Assembly: GCA_019022495.1 (NCBI GenBank)
Contig: JAFEKR010000006.1
Span: 2,232,001 to 2,296,000, forward strand
DNA from: Epichloe hybrida
Lineage: Eukaryota; Ascomycota; Sordariomycetes; Hypocreales; Clavicipitaceae
Reading direction: 5' to 3'
Length of the DNA stretch: 64,000 nt
Under the pieces are notes generated by a model. That model had not been told where the DNA came from and did no database searches. It was given only the letters and a program-made list of their open reading frames with translations. Below are positions 34,946 to 45,332 of this stretch, in pieces (position 1 is the first letter of the stretch; every line of letters starts with the position of its first letter). Both the position numbers and the translations under genes were made by a program.

Positions 34946-36252
34946 TATGGCTGCCCTCTCCCGTCGAGGACGCGAATCGTGACGAGTGGCCGAATGGTCG
35001 CGTCGAGGTTCAGACCAGTCGCTGAGGGCAGATGTGAGAAGTTAAGGTATATAGAGTCAAGCAATGCACCGCAGCCAGCACCAAGCCAAAGATGTGTGAT
35101 GATGGGTGCAGAAACCGTCGTTGCACAATCCTTGTGGTGGGGAGGGGGGGGGTGGCCATGCAGACAGACCCGTCTGCACAAAGACACAGACATGGGTTGC
35201 TTGAATCAACAAGTCCTCCTGACTCCTCTTGTGTTGCTGGGACAACGCCACCCTAGAGCCGCCACCCTAGAGCCGGCCTGCCACGAGTCCACGACGGCTT
35301 TCCGAATGCAGATGCGGATGCAGGGAAAGATGCGGATTAATCATTCCACATTTGTTACTCCGAAGGGCTGACTACCGGTCGCTTTGCCGCTGTCAATGCT
35401 TTGTTCAATCGAGAACACATTTGCAACTTGATCGCTTGCAAGGACGGCTGGACGATCCAGAACGTCGTTGCGTGTCCAAATGACCGCAAGCTCTTGATGG
35501 AAGGGCTCTAGAACTTCATCCACAACATTGCCTGCCTCCCTTATACTATGTATTTTTTTTTTACTGTTAGAGTTGCCATAGGATTCATTAATTAATAGCC
35601 GCAACTTATTTTCTAAAATCGGTCAGGTGACTACATACTCAGCACAAAGGCCGGTTTAGGCCAAATCCTTGCTCCTCACGTCAGCAAGGGCCGTCCACGC
35701 ACGTCCATTGATTGGTGGATTTAAAGCATCCTGACAATGGCGGAACCCCACATGTGCATCCCTCTAGCCCTGCACCTGCCGCATTTGCAACATCGGGGCC
35801 GTTTGCCTCCGTTTGCCGGCGATCGGCACCTAAAAAAACGCCCCGACAAGAAACTCCTGATTGGCCCCGAGGGTCTCTATAACTCCGTTGAATCCTTTTT
35901 TTTTTCTCCCCCGTCTGCAAAAAGAAATGACCCTTTCGGCCCGGCAAAGAGCTCGTCATCTATCTCACCTCCTTGATTACTTTCTTCCTTCTTAATCTAC
36001 CATGGTTCGATTTTCCCCCCCCCAAAAAAAAAAGAAGAAATCCCAGTTCGTCTCTCCTTCTTGCTACACAATTTTGAGACCTTTGACGGAGAAACAGAAG
36101 AACTGTCGGCGCTGACACAGACCCGAGAGAGCTGTACGTACTACGTACTACGGAGCACAACCCAGCCGTCAAAAGCCAATTACAGCCGTTTGCGTATAAG
36201 AAAAAGAGAAAAAGTGGATTAACAAGGACCAGAAAGAAACAGATATCCAAGG
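34946..36252. promoter_or_regulatory. Divergent intergenic region kinesin-5 / MFS transporter
   Basis: 1.3 kb between divergent starts. It contains a GGGG-rich patch at about 35140-35155, an AT-rich patch at 35548-35625, and palindromic CTACGTACTACGGAGCAC near 36140-36158, a one-base variant of the TACGGAGTA motif seen elsewhere. CT-rich sequence at 35895-36060 looks like a fungal core promoter/leader for the transporter. No gene is seen. Confidence 0.45.

Positions 36253-36290
<38 letters not shown>
36253..36290 (+). repeat. A38 homopolymer two bases before the MFS start codon
   Basis: Thirty-eight consecutive A residues end at 36290; after GA the ATG follows at 36293. The run therefore sits in the extreme 3' end of the 5' leader if this ATG is used. 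Length in a living population is likely unstable, and the assembled length may be inexact. Confidence 0.85.
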
Positions 36291-36292
<2 letters not shown>

Positions 36293-38062
36293 ATGGCATC
36301 CGATGCCGCCACCACGCCCGATCGGCGGACAAGCTCAGAACGAACCGTCGACGTAGGACGAGATGCCCTCCTCAAGGCCTCCCCCAAGCACCACGATGAG
36401 AAGAATGCATCGCAACCGCAAGACCACGGTGATGTCGAAACCGCGGCAGCTCCACCCGCAGTAGCAGAACCAGAACCAGAACCAGAACCAGAAGCGGGAC
36501 GAACGCAACTCGAGACCCTCCTGGTCGTGTTCGCGCTGTGTCTCGCCCTCTTCCTCGCCGCGCTGGACATGACCATCATCACGACCGCCATCCCCACCAT
36601 CTCGAGCCACTTCGACTCGAGCCTGGGCTACATCTGGATAGGCTCGGCCTATCTCCTCGGCAACGCGACCTTCGTGCCCATCTGGGGCAAGATCTCCGAC
36701 ATATTCGGGCGCAAGCCGGTCCTCATCGGCGCCGTGGCCATCTTCGGGATCGGCTCGCTCCTGTGCGCCATCAGCAACAGCATGGGGATGCTCATTGCCG
36801 CGCGGGCCATCCAGGGCGTCGGCGGCGGCGGCGCCATCGTGCTGCCCAACATTTGCGTCTCGGACCTGTTCTCCATGCGCAAGCGAGGCCTGTACTTTGG
36901 TATCCTGGGCTGTGTCTGGGCCATCGCGTCGGCCGTGGGCCCCGTCCTCGGCGGCGTCTTCACCAGCAAGGTCTCGTGGAGGTGGTGCTTCTACATCAAC
37001 CTGCCCTTGTCGGGCGTCGTGCTCGTCATACTCGTCTTCGTGCTCAAGCTTCACAACCCGCGGACGCCCGCGAGGGAGGGCCTCGTGGCCATCGACTGGC
37101 TGGGCAGCCTGCTCGTCATCGGCGGCACCCTCATGCTCCTCCTCGGCCTCGAGTTCGGCGGCGTCCAGCACCCGTGGGACTCGGCCACCGTCATCTGCCT
37201 CATCGTCTTTGGCGTCGTCACCGTCGTCCTCTTCGTCGTCTACGAGTCCCGCGTCGCAAAGTACCCCGTCATGCCCGTCTCCCTGTTCCGCCACAGGACC
37301 AGCGTCGCCGCCTTCGCCCTTTCCTTCATGCACGCCTTCACCTTCATGGGCGGCAGCTACTGGCTCCCGTTGTACTTCCAGGCCGTCATGGGCGCCACCT
37401 CTCTGCTCTCCGGCGTCTACCTCCTGCCCTTTGTGCTCTCCCTGTCCTTCACCTCGGCCCTCACCGGCATCGTCATCAAGCGCACCGGCAACTACAAGCT
37501 CCCCATCATGATTGGCCTCGCCATCATGACCCTCGGCTTCGGCCTCCTCGTCGGCGTCGGCGACGACAGGAACTGGGCCAGAATCATCATCTTCCAGATC
37601 ATAGCCGGCATCGGCGTCGGCCCCAACTTCCAGTCCCCGCTCATCGCGCTTCAGACAAACGTCGAGCCCCGTGACATTGGCGTCGCGACCGCTAGTTTCG
37701 GCTTCCTCCGCCAGCTCGGCACCTCCATCTCCGTCGTCGCCGGCGGCGTCATCTTCAACAACCAGATGCAGGCCCAAAGGGGCTACCTCGAAAGTCAGCT
37801 CGATCCGAGCCTCGCCTCCGTCTTCGCCGGCTCCCAGGCCGCCGCGAGCGTCCACGTCGTCGCCGGCCTGCGGGGCAACGATGCCGCCGTTGTCAAGCAC
37901 GCCTACTGGAATGCCCTGCAGAAAATGTACATTCTCTTCACCTGCACGGCCTTTGCCGCCCTCGTCATCAGCCTTGGTGTCGCCCAGAGGAAGTTGAGCA
38001 AGCATCATACCGAGCACAAGACGGGACTGCAGTCCTTGAAGCATAGAAATGAGGGGGGGTAG
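36293..38062 (+). CDS. MFS drug:H+ antiporter-type transporter (DHA2-like)
   Basis: Plasma-membrane or vacuolar major facilitator predicted to export small molecules by proton antiport. A single exon encodes 589 residues. A hydrophilic N-terminus of about 75 residues with a (PE)n run precedes the first helix, LETLLVVFALCLALFLAALD, which merges into MTIITTAIPTI. This is the D1-type motif of the 14-helix DHA2 branch. The motif-A loop is GKISDIFGRKP, and the motif-C helix includes AIASAVGPVLGGVF. Further spans cover the whole length; there is a short final cytoplasmic tail. Codon use is extremely C-ending, which creates a long antisense open frame. Nothing nearby suggests a secondary-metabolite cluster, so the substrate is unknown. 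Confidence 0.92.
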   Translation: MASDAATTPDRRTSSERTVDVGRDALLKASPKHHDEKNASQPQDHGDVETAAAPPAVAEPEPEPEPEAGRTQLETLLVVFALCLALFLAALDMTIITTAIPTISSHFDSSLGYIWIGSAYLLGNATFVPIWGKISDIFGRKPVLIGAVAIFGIGSLLCAISNSMGMLIAARAIQGVGGGGAIVLPNICVSDLFSMRKRGLYFGILGCVWAIASAVGPVLGGVFTSKVSWRWCFYINLPLSGVVLVILVFVLKLHNPRTPAREGLVAIDWLGSLLVIGGTLMLLLGLEFGGVQHPWDSATVICLIVFGVVTVVLFVVYESRVAKYPVMPVSLFRHRTSVAAFALSFMHAFTFMGGSYWLPLYFQAVMGATSLLSGVYLLPFVLSLSFTSALTGIVIKRTGNYKLPIMIGLAIMTLGFGLLVGVGDDRNWARIIIFQIIAGIGVGPNFQSPLIALQTNVEPRDIGVATASFGFLRQLGTSISVVAGGVIFNNQMQAQRGYLESQLDPSLASVFAGSQAAASVHVVAGLRGNDAAVVKHAYWNALQKMYILFTCTAFAALVISLGVAQRKLSKHHTEHKTGLQSLKHRNEGG

Positions 38063-38429
38063 TAGACCACGGCGCTAAGAAGAAGTGAAACATGATCCCA
38101 TCGCGTTGAGAAAAGGGGGGGGTTTTTTTTTCCCTGGTATTTTTCTGATCTCGTCCCCCCCTTTTTTTTTCTTACTTGTTGCTTATTGTTCTGAAGAGAA
38201 GGTAAGGGGGGCCTGGCGTTTTTTTTTCCGGGATCTGCATCAATCACTGTGATTTCGGAAGAATTTCGCATTTCGCCGATTCGGAACGACATCCGCATCA
38301 TATAGTCAAAGGCATAATAGCGCACATGACCCAATAGTATATGCCTATGAACAACTGCTGCTGCGCACATGTTCCCAACGCCGGCTCCGTAACCTCCCGT
38401 TCCCTGCCCATGTCTCGTTAGCAAGTCCT
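38063..38429. other. Convergent 3' spacer MFS/PHAF1
   Basis: 367 bp with several short G, T and C homopolymers (for example at 38115-38130 and 38155-38170), between two stops. No gene seen. Confidence 0.5.
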
Positions 38430-40055
38430 CTAAAACACCGTCACCGTATTCACATAATCATTCCTCAGCACCTCAAACACCAACCCGGGGAACCCAAACA
38501 GCGTCGTCGTCGAATCCCCGTTAGACCCGGTCCTCCTGGCACCGCTCTCTTCCCACCCACCCAGAAACTCACAACTGCTCCCGGGGCTGTCGCCCCATCC
38601 CCGATTCAACACCATGCCCCTTTGCCGTTGGGGTTTCTGGCCCACCGGGTACGCAGATTCCCACTTGTTGTTCATGCGGCGCTCGATATCGCGAAACGAC
38701 GTCTCCGACGTGATTGCCTCTGGGAAAGAATCATGGTCCTCCAGATAGGCTATGTCCCAGCGGCAGCGGCGGTGGCGGTTAAACTCATAGGAGCCAGGGA
38801 CGTTGCCGTGAAGGACAAGCTTGGTGGCGACTAGACGATCGGGGTGGTGGGATTTGATAGGATTACTTGCTCCATCAGAGGAGGAGGAGGAGGAGGAGGA
38901 GGGGGAGGAGGAGGAAGGGCCTGCGTTGCCAGGACCAGGACCATCGGGAGGCGCTTCCGAGGGTTGTGTGGCTGGTGAGAGGAGGATATCGAACCCGAGG
39001 TAGAAGTAGTTGTAGAAGCACTCCCCGCACGGGTTCGCACTGTCTGCCAGTTGGTCGTCAATGGCCTCGTCGTTTTCAGAATCATCCGAGCCAGTGTTCA
39101 TGGACGACTGATCCGTGTCAGTCAGGTCGTCCGGGCGGTGAAAGTCAACGGCACCGATACCTGCACTGGGTCGGCCGTGCGCGTTGCTCGTCGCGCGCAT
39201 CTTGTGAATAATCATCTTCTGCTCGTTCTTGCGATAAATGGCATTGGGCGGACCGAGTTCCATGACGAGCTCCTGCGGTGTCGTCTCGCCGAGTTGGATC
39301 CGAAACGTATTGTTGGTCCACTTGCGAAACAAGTCCAGTTTGCCCCCGCCATGGATCCGGACAAGAGAGACTTCATCGGGATACACGTCCTTTGTGCGCG
39401 GGAGCACCGACGTCTGTTTGACGCTGGGAAGCGCCTCCGTCCAGAGCGTCTGCCGCGCTTCGGCCCACGAAGTTCCGCTAAAGACGGCCATGGACGCGGC
39501 AACCTGGCTTGGGCTTGTTGAGGACGACAGCAGCGTCACTACGTCCTTGTCTGGGGAATAGGCCGACTTGGCGAGGGGAAAGTTGAACGCGACGCCCGGG
39601 TAGGACAGGACGTAGGTCCCGTCCTCTTGACTCCCGCTCGAGGGGGGGATAAACTCGCCGTCATACGTGGGACCCAGCAACCGATGGTAGATGTGTCGAA
39701 AGGTAGGCCCCAGGGACGACTCTCCCGGCATGGGCGAGCCTGGCGCCGACGTGCCGCTGGCCGGTGGCTTCAAAAGATCCCTATCTTTGAAGGTGACGTG
39801 GTTCTTGGTAAAGTCGACCACCTCGATCAGTCGCAGCCGCTGCTCGGGGCCATCAAAGCGCAGCCGGATGCCGTTGTGTGGCAGCACTATGCAGACCGGC
39901 TCGGTCACCGGCTCTTCTGGGGAGTAGATAACTTCGAGTTTGGGGAAGCGCTGGGGCTCGGCTTTGAGGCGGGTGAGAACATCGTGGAGGAATGCACCGA
40001 GAACCAGGAAACCCAGCGCTCGCCCGGGATGCAGCTGCGCCGTGAATAGCGACAT
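38430..40055 (-). CDS. UPF0183 / PHAF1 (C16orf70) homologue
   Basis: Single-exon, 541-residue member of the UPF0183 family. The animal homologue (PHAF1/C16orf70) is recruited to phagophores during autophagy; the fungal role is not established to my knowledge. Landmarks: the N-terminus PGRALGFLVLGAFLHDVLTRL followed by FPKLEVIYSPEEPVTEPVCI, then LPHNGIRLRFDGPEQRLRLIE; a mid-protein segment TFRHIYHRLLGPTYDGEF and YPGVAFNFPL; and the conserved ETTPQELVMELGPPNAIYRK and NYFYLGFDILLSP blocks. An acidic insert (NTGSDDSENDEAIDDQ) and a Ser-rich loop with about 15 Ser interrupt the fold. The end, FGFPGLVFEVLRNDYVNTVT, is also typical. The start Met fits the family start, where PG follows shortly. Confidence 0.92.
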   Translation of the reverse strand: MSLFTAQLHPGRALGFLVLGAFLHDVLTRLKAEPQRFPKLEVIYSPEEPVTEPVCIVLPHNGIRLRFDGPEQRLRLIEVVDFTKNHVTFKDRDLLKPPASGTSAPGSPMPGESSLGPTFRHIYHRLLGPTYDGEFIPPSSGSQEDGTYVLSYPGVAFNFPLAKSAYSPDKDVVTLLSSSTSPSQVAASMAVFSGTSWAEARQTLWTEALPSVKQTSVLPRTKDVYPDEVSLVRIHGGGKLDLFRKWTNNTFRIQLGETTPQELVMELGPPNAIYRKNEQKMIIHKMRATSNAHGRPSAGIGAVDFHRPDDLTDTDQSSMNTGSDDSENDEAIDDQLADSANPCGECFYNYFYLGFDILLSPATQPSEAPPDGPGPGNAGPSSSSPSSSSSSSSDGASNPIKSHHPDRLVATKLVLHGNVPGSYEFNRHRRCRWDIAYLEDHDSFPEAITSETSFRDIERRMNNKWESAYPVGQKPQRQRGMVLNRGWGDSPGSSCEFLGGWEESGARRTGSNGDSTTTLFGFPGLVFEVLRNDYVNTVTVF

Positions 40056-40570
40056 GTCGAGGCCGCGCGGAATTCAGAGACGACAGCTGGAAGAGGCGGA
40101 GCGGGCAGCAGTTAGTGATGCCGAATCACGGTGTATTTGTGCTATGATGACCATCAGGTACGGTCGTGACTGGCGAGGGGTGAAGAAATCGCAAATGTTG
40201 CAAAAGATGAACGGGAACGGGAACCGAGTCGATGAGGTTCGTGCCTATGTACATCTAGTCCGTACCGTATTGACATTCATTCCCATGTGGCCATGTGACG
40301 CGCGACGGGAGGGGGGGGGGTGAGGAGAGGCCCTGTGGAGGCCCCGCTGACCACTGGCCACTGACCACTGACCAACTGACCAACTGACCAACTGACCAGA
40401 CGTCACATCTCCCTCAAAGTCAAGACGACCAATTCTGGCTCCCACCACGTTGGCAACTCGTCCATCAAGTTGTCAGGTACCAGGTATAGTACACAAGCGG
40501 CAGCAGCTGCCAACGCTATTATACACAGGATATTTCAATTACCCATGAAAAAAAAACACCTCACCTCGCC
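40056..40570. other. Intergenic region with short tandem repeat
   Basis: 515 bp between the PHAF1 start and the DLD1 stop, both on the minus strand. It contains a GACCAACT-type tandem array at about 40351-40397 and one AGTCCGTAC motif variant at 40258. The PHAF1 promoter must lie here. Confidence 0.5.
40351..40397. repeat. GACCAACT / GACCACT minisatellite
   Basis: Successive units CCACTGG, CCACTGA, CCACTGA, CCAACTGA (x3) run head to tail. Non-coding. Confidence 0.75.
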
Positions 40571-42713
40571 TCACCACTCCTTAACCTCACCCTTCCTCGG
40601 TCGCTGCATGCGGACGACCTTGTCGCAGTTCAGCAAGCAAAGAGGGTCGAATGCCTTCTTGATCTACACGACGCACGCATGTTCATGTTAGCCAAGTTGA
40701 ACAAGGGGGTGTGGCCGCCGCACATAGGCGCAACAAAACGTACCTGTCGCATAGCATCGACTGTCGACTCGCCAAGTTCGTGAGGCAGGTAATCTCTCTT
40801 GACCAGCCCAACACCGTGTTCGCCCTGGAAATCTGTCAGCTCTCTTGCTCATGCGCCCGCCCCGAAAGCCCAGACGAAGAAGCATAGATGTAAACCCACC
40901 GTCACGGTGCCCTCCATCTCAATGGCTCGCTTAACCATCTTGTGAACAACCGCTTCGGCCTTCTCGCGTTGCGCCTCGCTGTACGTCAGGATAGCTGCGT
41001 GACTGTCAGTGCAAAGTTCGCTGACCGAACCCCAAGACGGACGGGAATAAAAGTGCTCACTGTGGAAATTGCCGTCACCTGCATGCCCGACGATGGATGC
41101 CGTCAGACCGCTCCTCCGCATGTCTTGCTTGGTTTCCTCAATCAGTTGAGGTAGGCGGCTCATGGGCACGGCTACATCGCCCGTCCACACCCTGTCTTCC
41201 TCCTTCATCACAGACGTGGTACTCCAGAGGGCTTCCTTTCGCGCGCTCCATAGCTCGTCTTGCTCGTCTCGGCTCTTGGCAAACTCGAAGCTCTTGCTTC
41301 CGGCCTGTCTCGCCAACCCTTGTACCTGTGAGATTTGCTCCTTGACGCCCGCGGAAGTGCCAGAGAACTTGAAAAATAAGGTTGGCGCCTCTTGCCATGA
41401 CCGCGAGGTCATCCCGGCGGCGTTGATGAATCTCATCTGGTTGTCGTCCAGAATTTCAATGGCAGCAACGGGCACGCCCTCGCCCACGACCTTGCTGACG
41501 CAGGTGGCGGCATGGTGGATGGATGGGAACGTACACACGGCAACACTGGTCGACATGGGCTTGACGGTTACCTTGAGCGTAGCTTCCGTCACCAGACCCA
41601 GGGTTCCCTCCGATCCAATAAACAGCTTGGTGAGGTCGTATCCAGCTGAGCTCTTTCGCGGCCGTTGCCGGGTCTTGATGATGGTCCCGTCGGCCATGAC
41701 CACCGTCAGACTCAACACCCACTCGCGCATGGTCCCGTACCTGTAGGCGTTCGTGCCGCTGCATCCAGTGCCAACCATGCCACCAATCATGGCCCCGGGG
41801 CCAGGATCGGGGGGGAAGAAGAGGTTCTGCTTGGCGAGGTCATCGTTCAGCGCCTCCCAGCCAACAGCAGGCTGAACAACGACATCCAGGTCTTCCTTGT
41901 GCAGCGCGAGAACCTTGTTCATTCGGGCGAAATTAATCGAGATGCCTTTTCTTGTCTGCGTGAAGTGTCCTTCCAAGCTGGTGCCACCACTGTAGCCAAC
42001 CACGGGGATGAGTCGCTGATGACAGATTTTCATAATCTCCGACACTTCTTCGGTGCTGCCTGGGTAGACCACGCAAAATGGTTTCTCATCTGGCTTGGGC
42101 AGATGCGTCGACCACGTAGACCCGGTGTGGTGCTCGATATCCGTCTCAAGTGTGCTGACGTTTTCCTTGCCCAGGATCTTGACGAAATCGGCCCATGCGG
42201 CCTGCATGTTTTCGAGTTTGGTATTGTGCTTGGGATCTCTGAGCTTGGAAAGAGGCAGAGTCGATGTGGGTTCGGGTTCGCGGGGCCAAAATGTGCCAAG
42301 GTAGTATGCGATGCCAACGCCTGAAAGGAAAACTGTAGTTTCTGTCAGTCAACCACTTCTCCTCTTGTGCCCCCTTTTCTTTTTCTTTTTCTTTTTCTTT
42401 TCTCATCTGATCTGCCAAACCTACGGAAGGTCACCATCCAATTCCTGGAGGGATCCGTCATATCCCTCCACCGTTCGTATTGCTCCCGCTGTTCTCGCTC
42501 TCGGCGCAATCGCGCACCAATACTACCCATGACCTGTCCCTGGAAAGACCTCCCCAGCTTCATCTCGTTGCCCTGACGTCGGGGAGGTTTCGGGTTCTCG
42601 GGTTCAATTTCGGTGGCATAGCATCGTCTTGCAGCTTGGCCGTGGAGGACACGGGCTGCCGCGAAGCTGCTGGTGTTGCAGCTTCGCATCGTCCCGAGTC
42701 GGATCTGCGCCAT
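40571..42713 (-). CDS. DLD1: Mitochondrial D-lactate dehydrogenase (cytochrome c), Dld1
   Basis: FAD enzyme oxidising D-lactate to pyruvate and passing electrons to cytochrome c at the mitochondrial inner membrane. Five exons (42713-42425, 42320-41061, 40994-40900, 40824-40744, 40663-40571) give 605 residues; intron lengths are 104, 66, 75 and 80 bp, all GT-AG. The N-terminus is Arg/Ala/Ser-rich, consistent with an import signal, and RVGIAYYLGTFWP (just after the first splice) could be the membrane anchor. FAD-binding type 4 landmarks: VVGYSGGTSLEGH (about residues 203-215), GGMVGTGCSGTNAYRYGTMR, LFIGSEGTLGLVTEATLK. The FAD-oxidase C-terminal domain contains GHAGDGNFH and GEHGVGLVKRDYL, and the protein ends KKAFDPLCLLNCDKVVRMQ. 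Intron 1 carries a CTTTTT repeat. An alternative start is seven codons downstream. Confidence 0.93.
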
Positions 42714-43275
42714 TGCGGGATATCCGAGCACCGCTCTCGTGTTGGCAATGCTGTAGATGCAGCAGACAACAAACAGCATCCGCCTGCGACGCTGCGACGG
42801 CAATTCGCGTGTCAAGGAAAGTAGCTCACTGCACCGGGTTGCGAGGTTGTCTCTCGTTGGATTTTTTACGTCCGAGCTTCTGAACTTTTGGGCGTCCCGG
42901 ATTTTTGTCCGACCGCTATCGCCGCATCAAATCTCCACTAGGCCAACTCCATACCTGGCGCCGCTGCCGCACTATTATTAATAATGCTCTCCGCACTGTT
43001 GTTGCATTGGCTCGCCATTACCGACTTTTACTTTGTATGTTAAAAGTTTGGGCTCTGTAGTAATACAACTGGGATGTTTACAAGTTTCTCAATAGAACCT
43101 TTGTGTGCCTGTCTCTGTCCGATGTTTTTACATCACAATCAAGCTGACTGAACATGAAATAATCGCTGCGACGCCGCAAAAGCAACCCCCCCTATGCCAG
43201 CAACGCCAACAGAAACTATCCTTCCCAAACGGGGAGCTTCGATTGCCCGGGGCCAAAATAGTAATAATAACATAA
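42714..43275. other. Spacer between DLD1 and the Clr5-domain gene
   Basis: 562 bp of tandem minus-strand spacing. It should contain the DLD1 promoter near 42720-42960 and the 3' UTR of the next gene near 43140-43275. No other feature supported. Confidence 0.45.
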
Positions 43276-45332
43276 TCACGAAGTCTTCCAGACCAATTGC
43301 ACATTGAAAGTAGGCGCTGCACCATGCAAGTGCGCAATATACGCACTTAGCTCTTGGTCTTGTTCGATAGGCAACGGTAGTTCTCCGCCTTTGCCATCCT
43401 TCAAAACACCCTCGATACGTACACACATCGTCCCCGGAAACTTTTCAGCGGCCATCTGTCGGAGTTCTTGTACGGAATCGGACGTGAGAGTCGCTATCCA
43501 CAGGTGCGAGCCGGACAGAAAGCTCGATGATGGGTGGAGCCGCATAAATATTGCACACGCTGTTGACACTGATTGTACCTGATGATACACAGGTGTTGGA
43601 GTAGCTGCCGGGGTGAACTGGGATTGCACGAAAGACTGGTTCATAAAGGGTGCCTGGCCATCCGATCCGAGAAGCAGCGATGACCCCATCTGCGACTCCA
43701 GCGGCATACTGGCCAACATCGACGATGAGCTGAGAACGCGAGATGGGTGCGGTAGCCCATTTTGAGACGACGAGGCTCCCGACGAGGCTCCCGACGTTTG
43801 TGACTGAAGTGATTTGAGGACTTGCGCTCCCATGGTGCTGTTGGCTGGACTAAAGGCCATTTGGGATGTGTGAGATACTTCCGGCGTGGTGTCGAAATTT
43901 GACCCTGTCAAGGTTTCTCCCATATTTACACTGTTATTGCGCGGCGATCTGCGTAGGCTCATCCGAGGAACTTTGTTTCGACGCTTGGTCATCGGCGGTA
44001 TCTCTGGGGGGGATGATAGATCCGGTGATTGTTTTTGGGATTGCGGCTCCAGGTCCGGCTCCAGGTCCGACTGCTGTTGTTGAGGTTTTGGCTCATTCCG
44101 GCGCCGTCCATCTCGCTGTCTTTTCAATATGTCTTTTGCCAAGACCTCGAGAGCTCGTCCTTGCTCCTGGTCCATGTTGGGGAGTATCTGCCTCAGCTTT
44201 GGCGATTTCCTTGCCCAATCTCGTTTTAGATTCTCCCATTGCTGGGTAGTAGCATTTGATTTGCGAGTCAACCCAGCTTCGCCAAGCACTTGGTAGAACG
44301 CCGACCGCATCTCCCGGAATTGTTCCGGATTGATGCCCAAGATATTCTTCGCCTGGGCTAATGTCATCCTCGCCTCCAAGATGCGCATTCGTTTGGTTAC
44401 GTCGGTGCAGATTACTTCGAGTGCCACTTGTCGGGACTCAATCTTTTCTTGGACCGACCAGACTGCACGTTGAAGTTCCGGCATCTGTCGAATAAGCTTT
44501 TCTTTGGCAGCATCCCACTTCACAACTCCGGCGTCTGTCTTCTTGATAATGCCCTCAGCTTCACAGATTTGTGTGAAGTGTGATCTCAAGGCACGGTACG
44601 TGGGGATCGTAAGGTCCAGCCTGATACGTGCATTGTCAAGCGTAGTTTCTGATGGGAAGCGAACGATTCCTCCGTCTTGACCTGCCGCGCCGCTCGCTTT
44701 TCGTCTCTGTTGTCGTTTCGATAACTTGACAGGAGCTTCGTCACGAGACAAGCCCTGCTGTGACTCGGGAGAAAGGGTACTCTGTGTTAGCTCTGTTGTC
44801 GGATCTTGCGTCTCCTCCTCTCCTGACTGGATGTCCACCCCCCAGGGCTTGTCCCCTTTGGCCATTCTCAGAAGCCAACGGTTCCGAACACGGACTCGCA
44901 TAAGTTCCCTTGTTGTGATGTCAAACCCTTCCTCTTCATTCAAAATCCGCAGCATTTCGCGCTGTGCGAGATTCTTCTCCCACAACTCCTTGACGCGGCG
45001 GACCACCCGGTCATTCTTGTGAATGTTACGCTGCTTTAGCGGAAAATTCCAGCGGCGGAACTGAGTCTGAAAAGCTCGTGTACTAAAGGAGGGTTAATAC
45101 ATTGTGAGTCCGATGGGTCAAACCAAGTCACAAGAAGATGGCAGAAGAACAAGGCAGCATCCCGTCGCGGGCAGCGCGGGCATTGGCCATGCACGAGGGG
45201 GCCAGAGGTGACTCACCTCGGCGCAAAGTCATGGACGCTTTTCAAATGGTCCTTGATCTCGCCCAGGGACTTGCCCTCCTCGATGTACAGTCGATAACAT
45301 GTCTGCTGATGCTCATCCCATTCGTAGACCAT
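43276..45332 (-). CDS. Clr5-domain protein, probable nuclear regulator
   Basis: Two exons (45332-45217 and 45082-43276) encode 640 residues; the 133-bp intron starts GTGAGT and ends CCTTTAG. The first about 60 residues (MVYEWDEHQQTCYRLYIEEG, then LGEIKDHLKSVHDFAPRT-like, then FQTQFRRWNFPLKQ) match the Clr5 domain, a short helical N-terminal module of many fungal proteins, some linked to heterochromatic silencing in fission yeast. Two internal repeats of a helical unit follow (RLDLTIPTYRALRSHFTQIC with the WDAAKEKLIRQMPELQRAVW region, and LGINPEQFREMRSAFYQVLG with WENLKRDWARKSPKLRQIL), which may be a duplicated DNA- or protein-binding fold. A basic, disordered Ser/Pro/Gln region and a distinct C-terminal domain complete it. 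Its target is unknown. Confidence 0.82.

Noticed and set aside
36538..37674. 378-codon +1-frame ORF inside the MFS gene
   Set aside because: Arg/His/Pro-rich frame shadow of a GC-rich coding sequence; the sense frame has clear MFS motifs.
36335..38044. 569-codon open frame antisense to the MFS transporter
   Set aside because: It arises from the strong C-ending codon bias of the sense gene; the translation is Asp/Glu/Gly/Ala-rich with no domain pattern.
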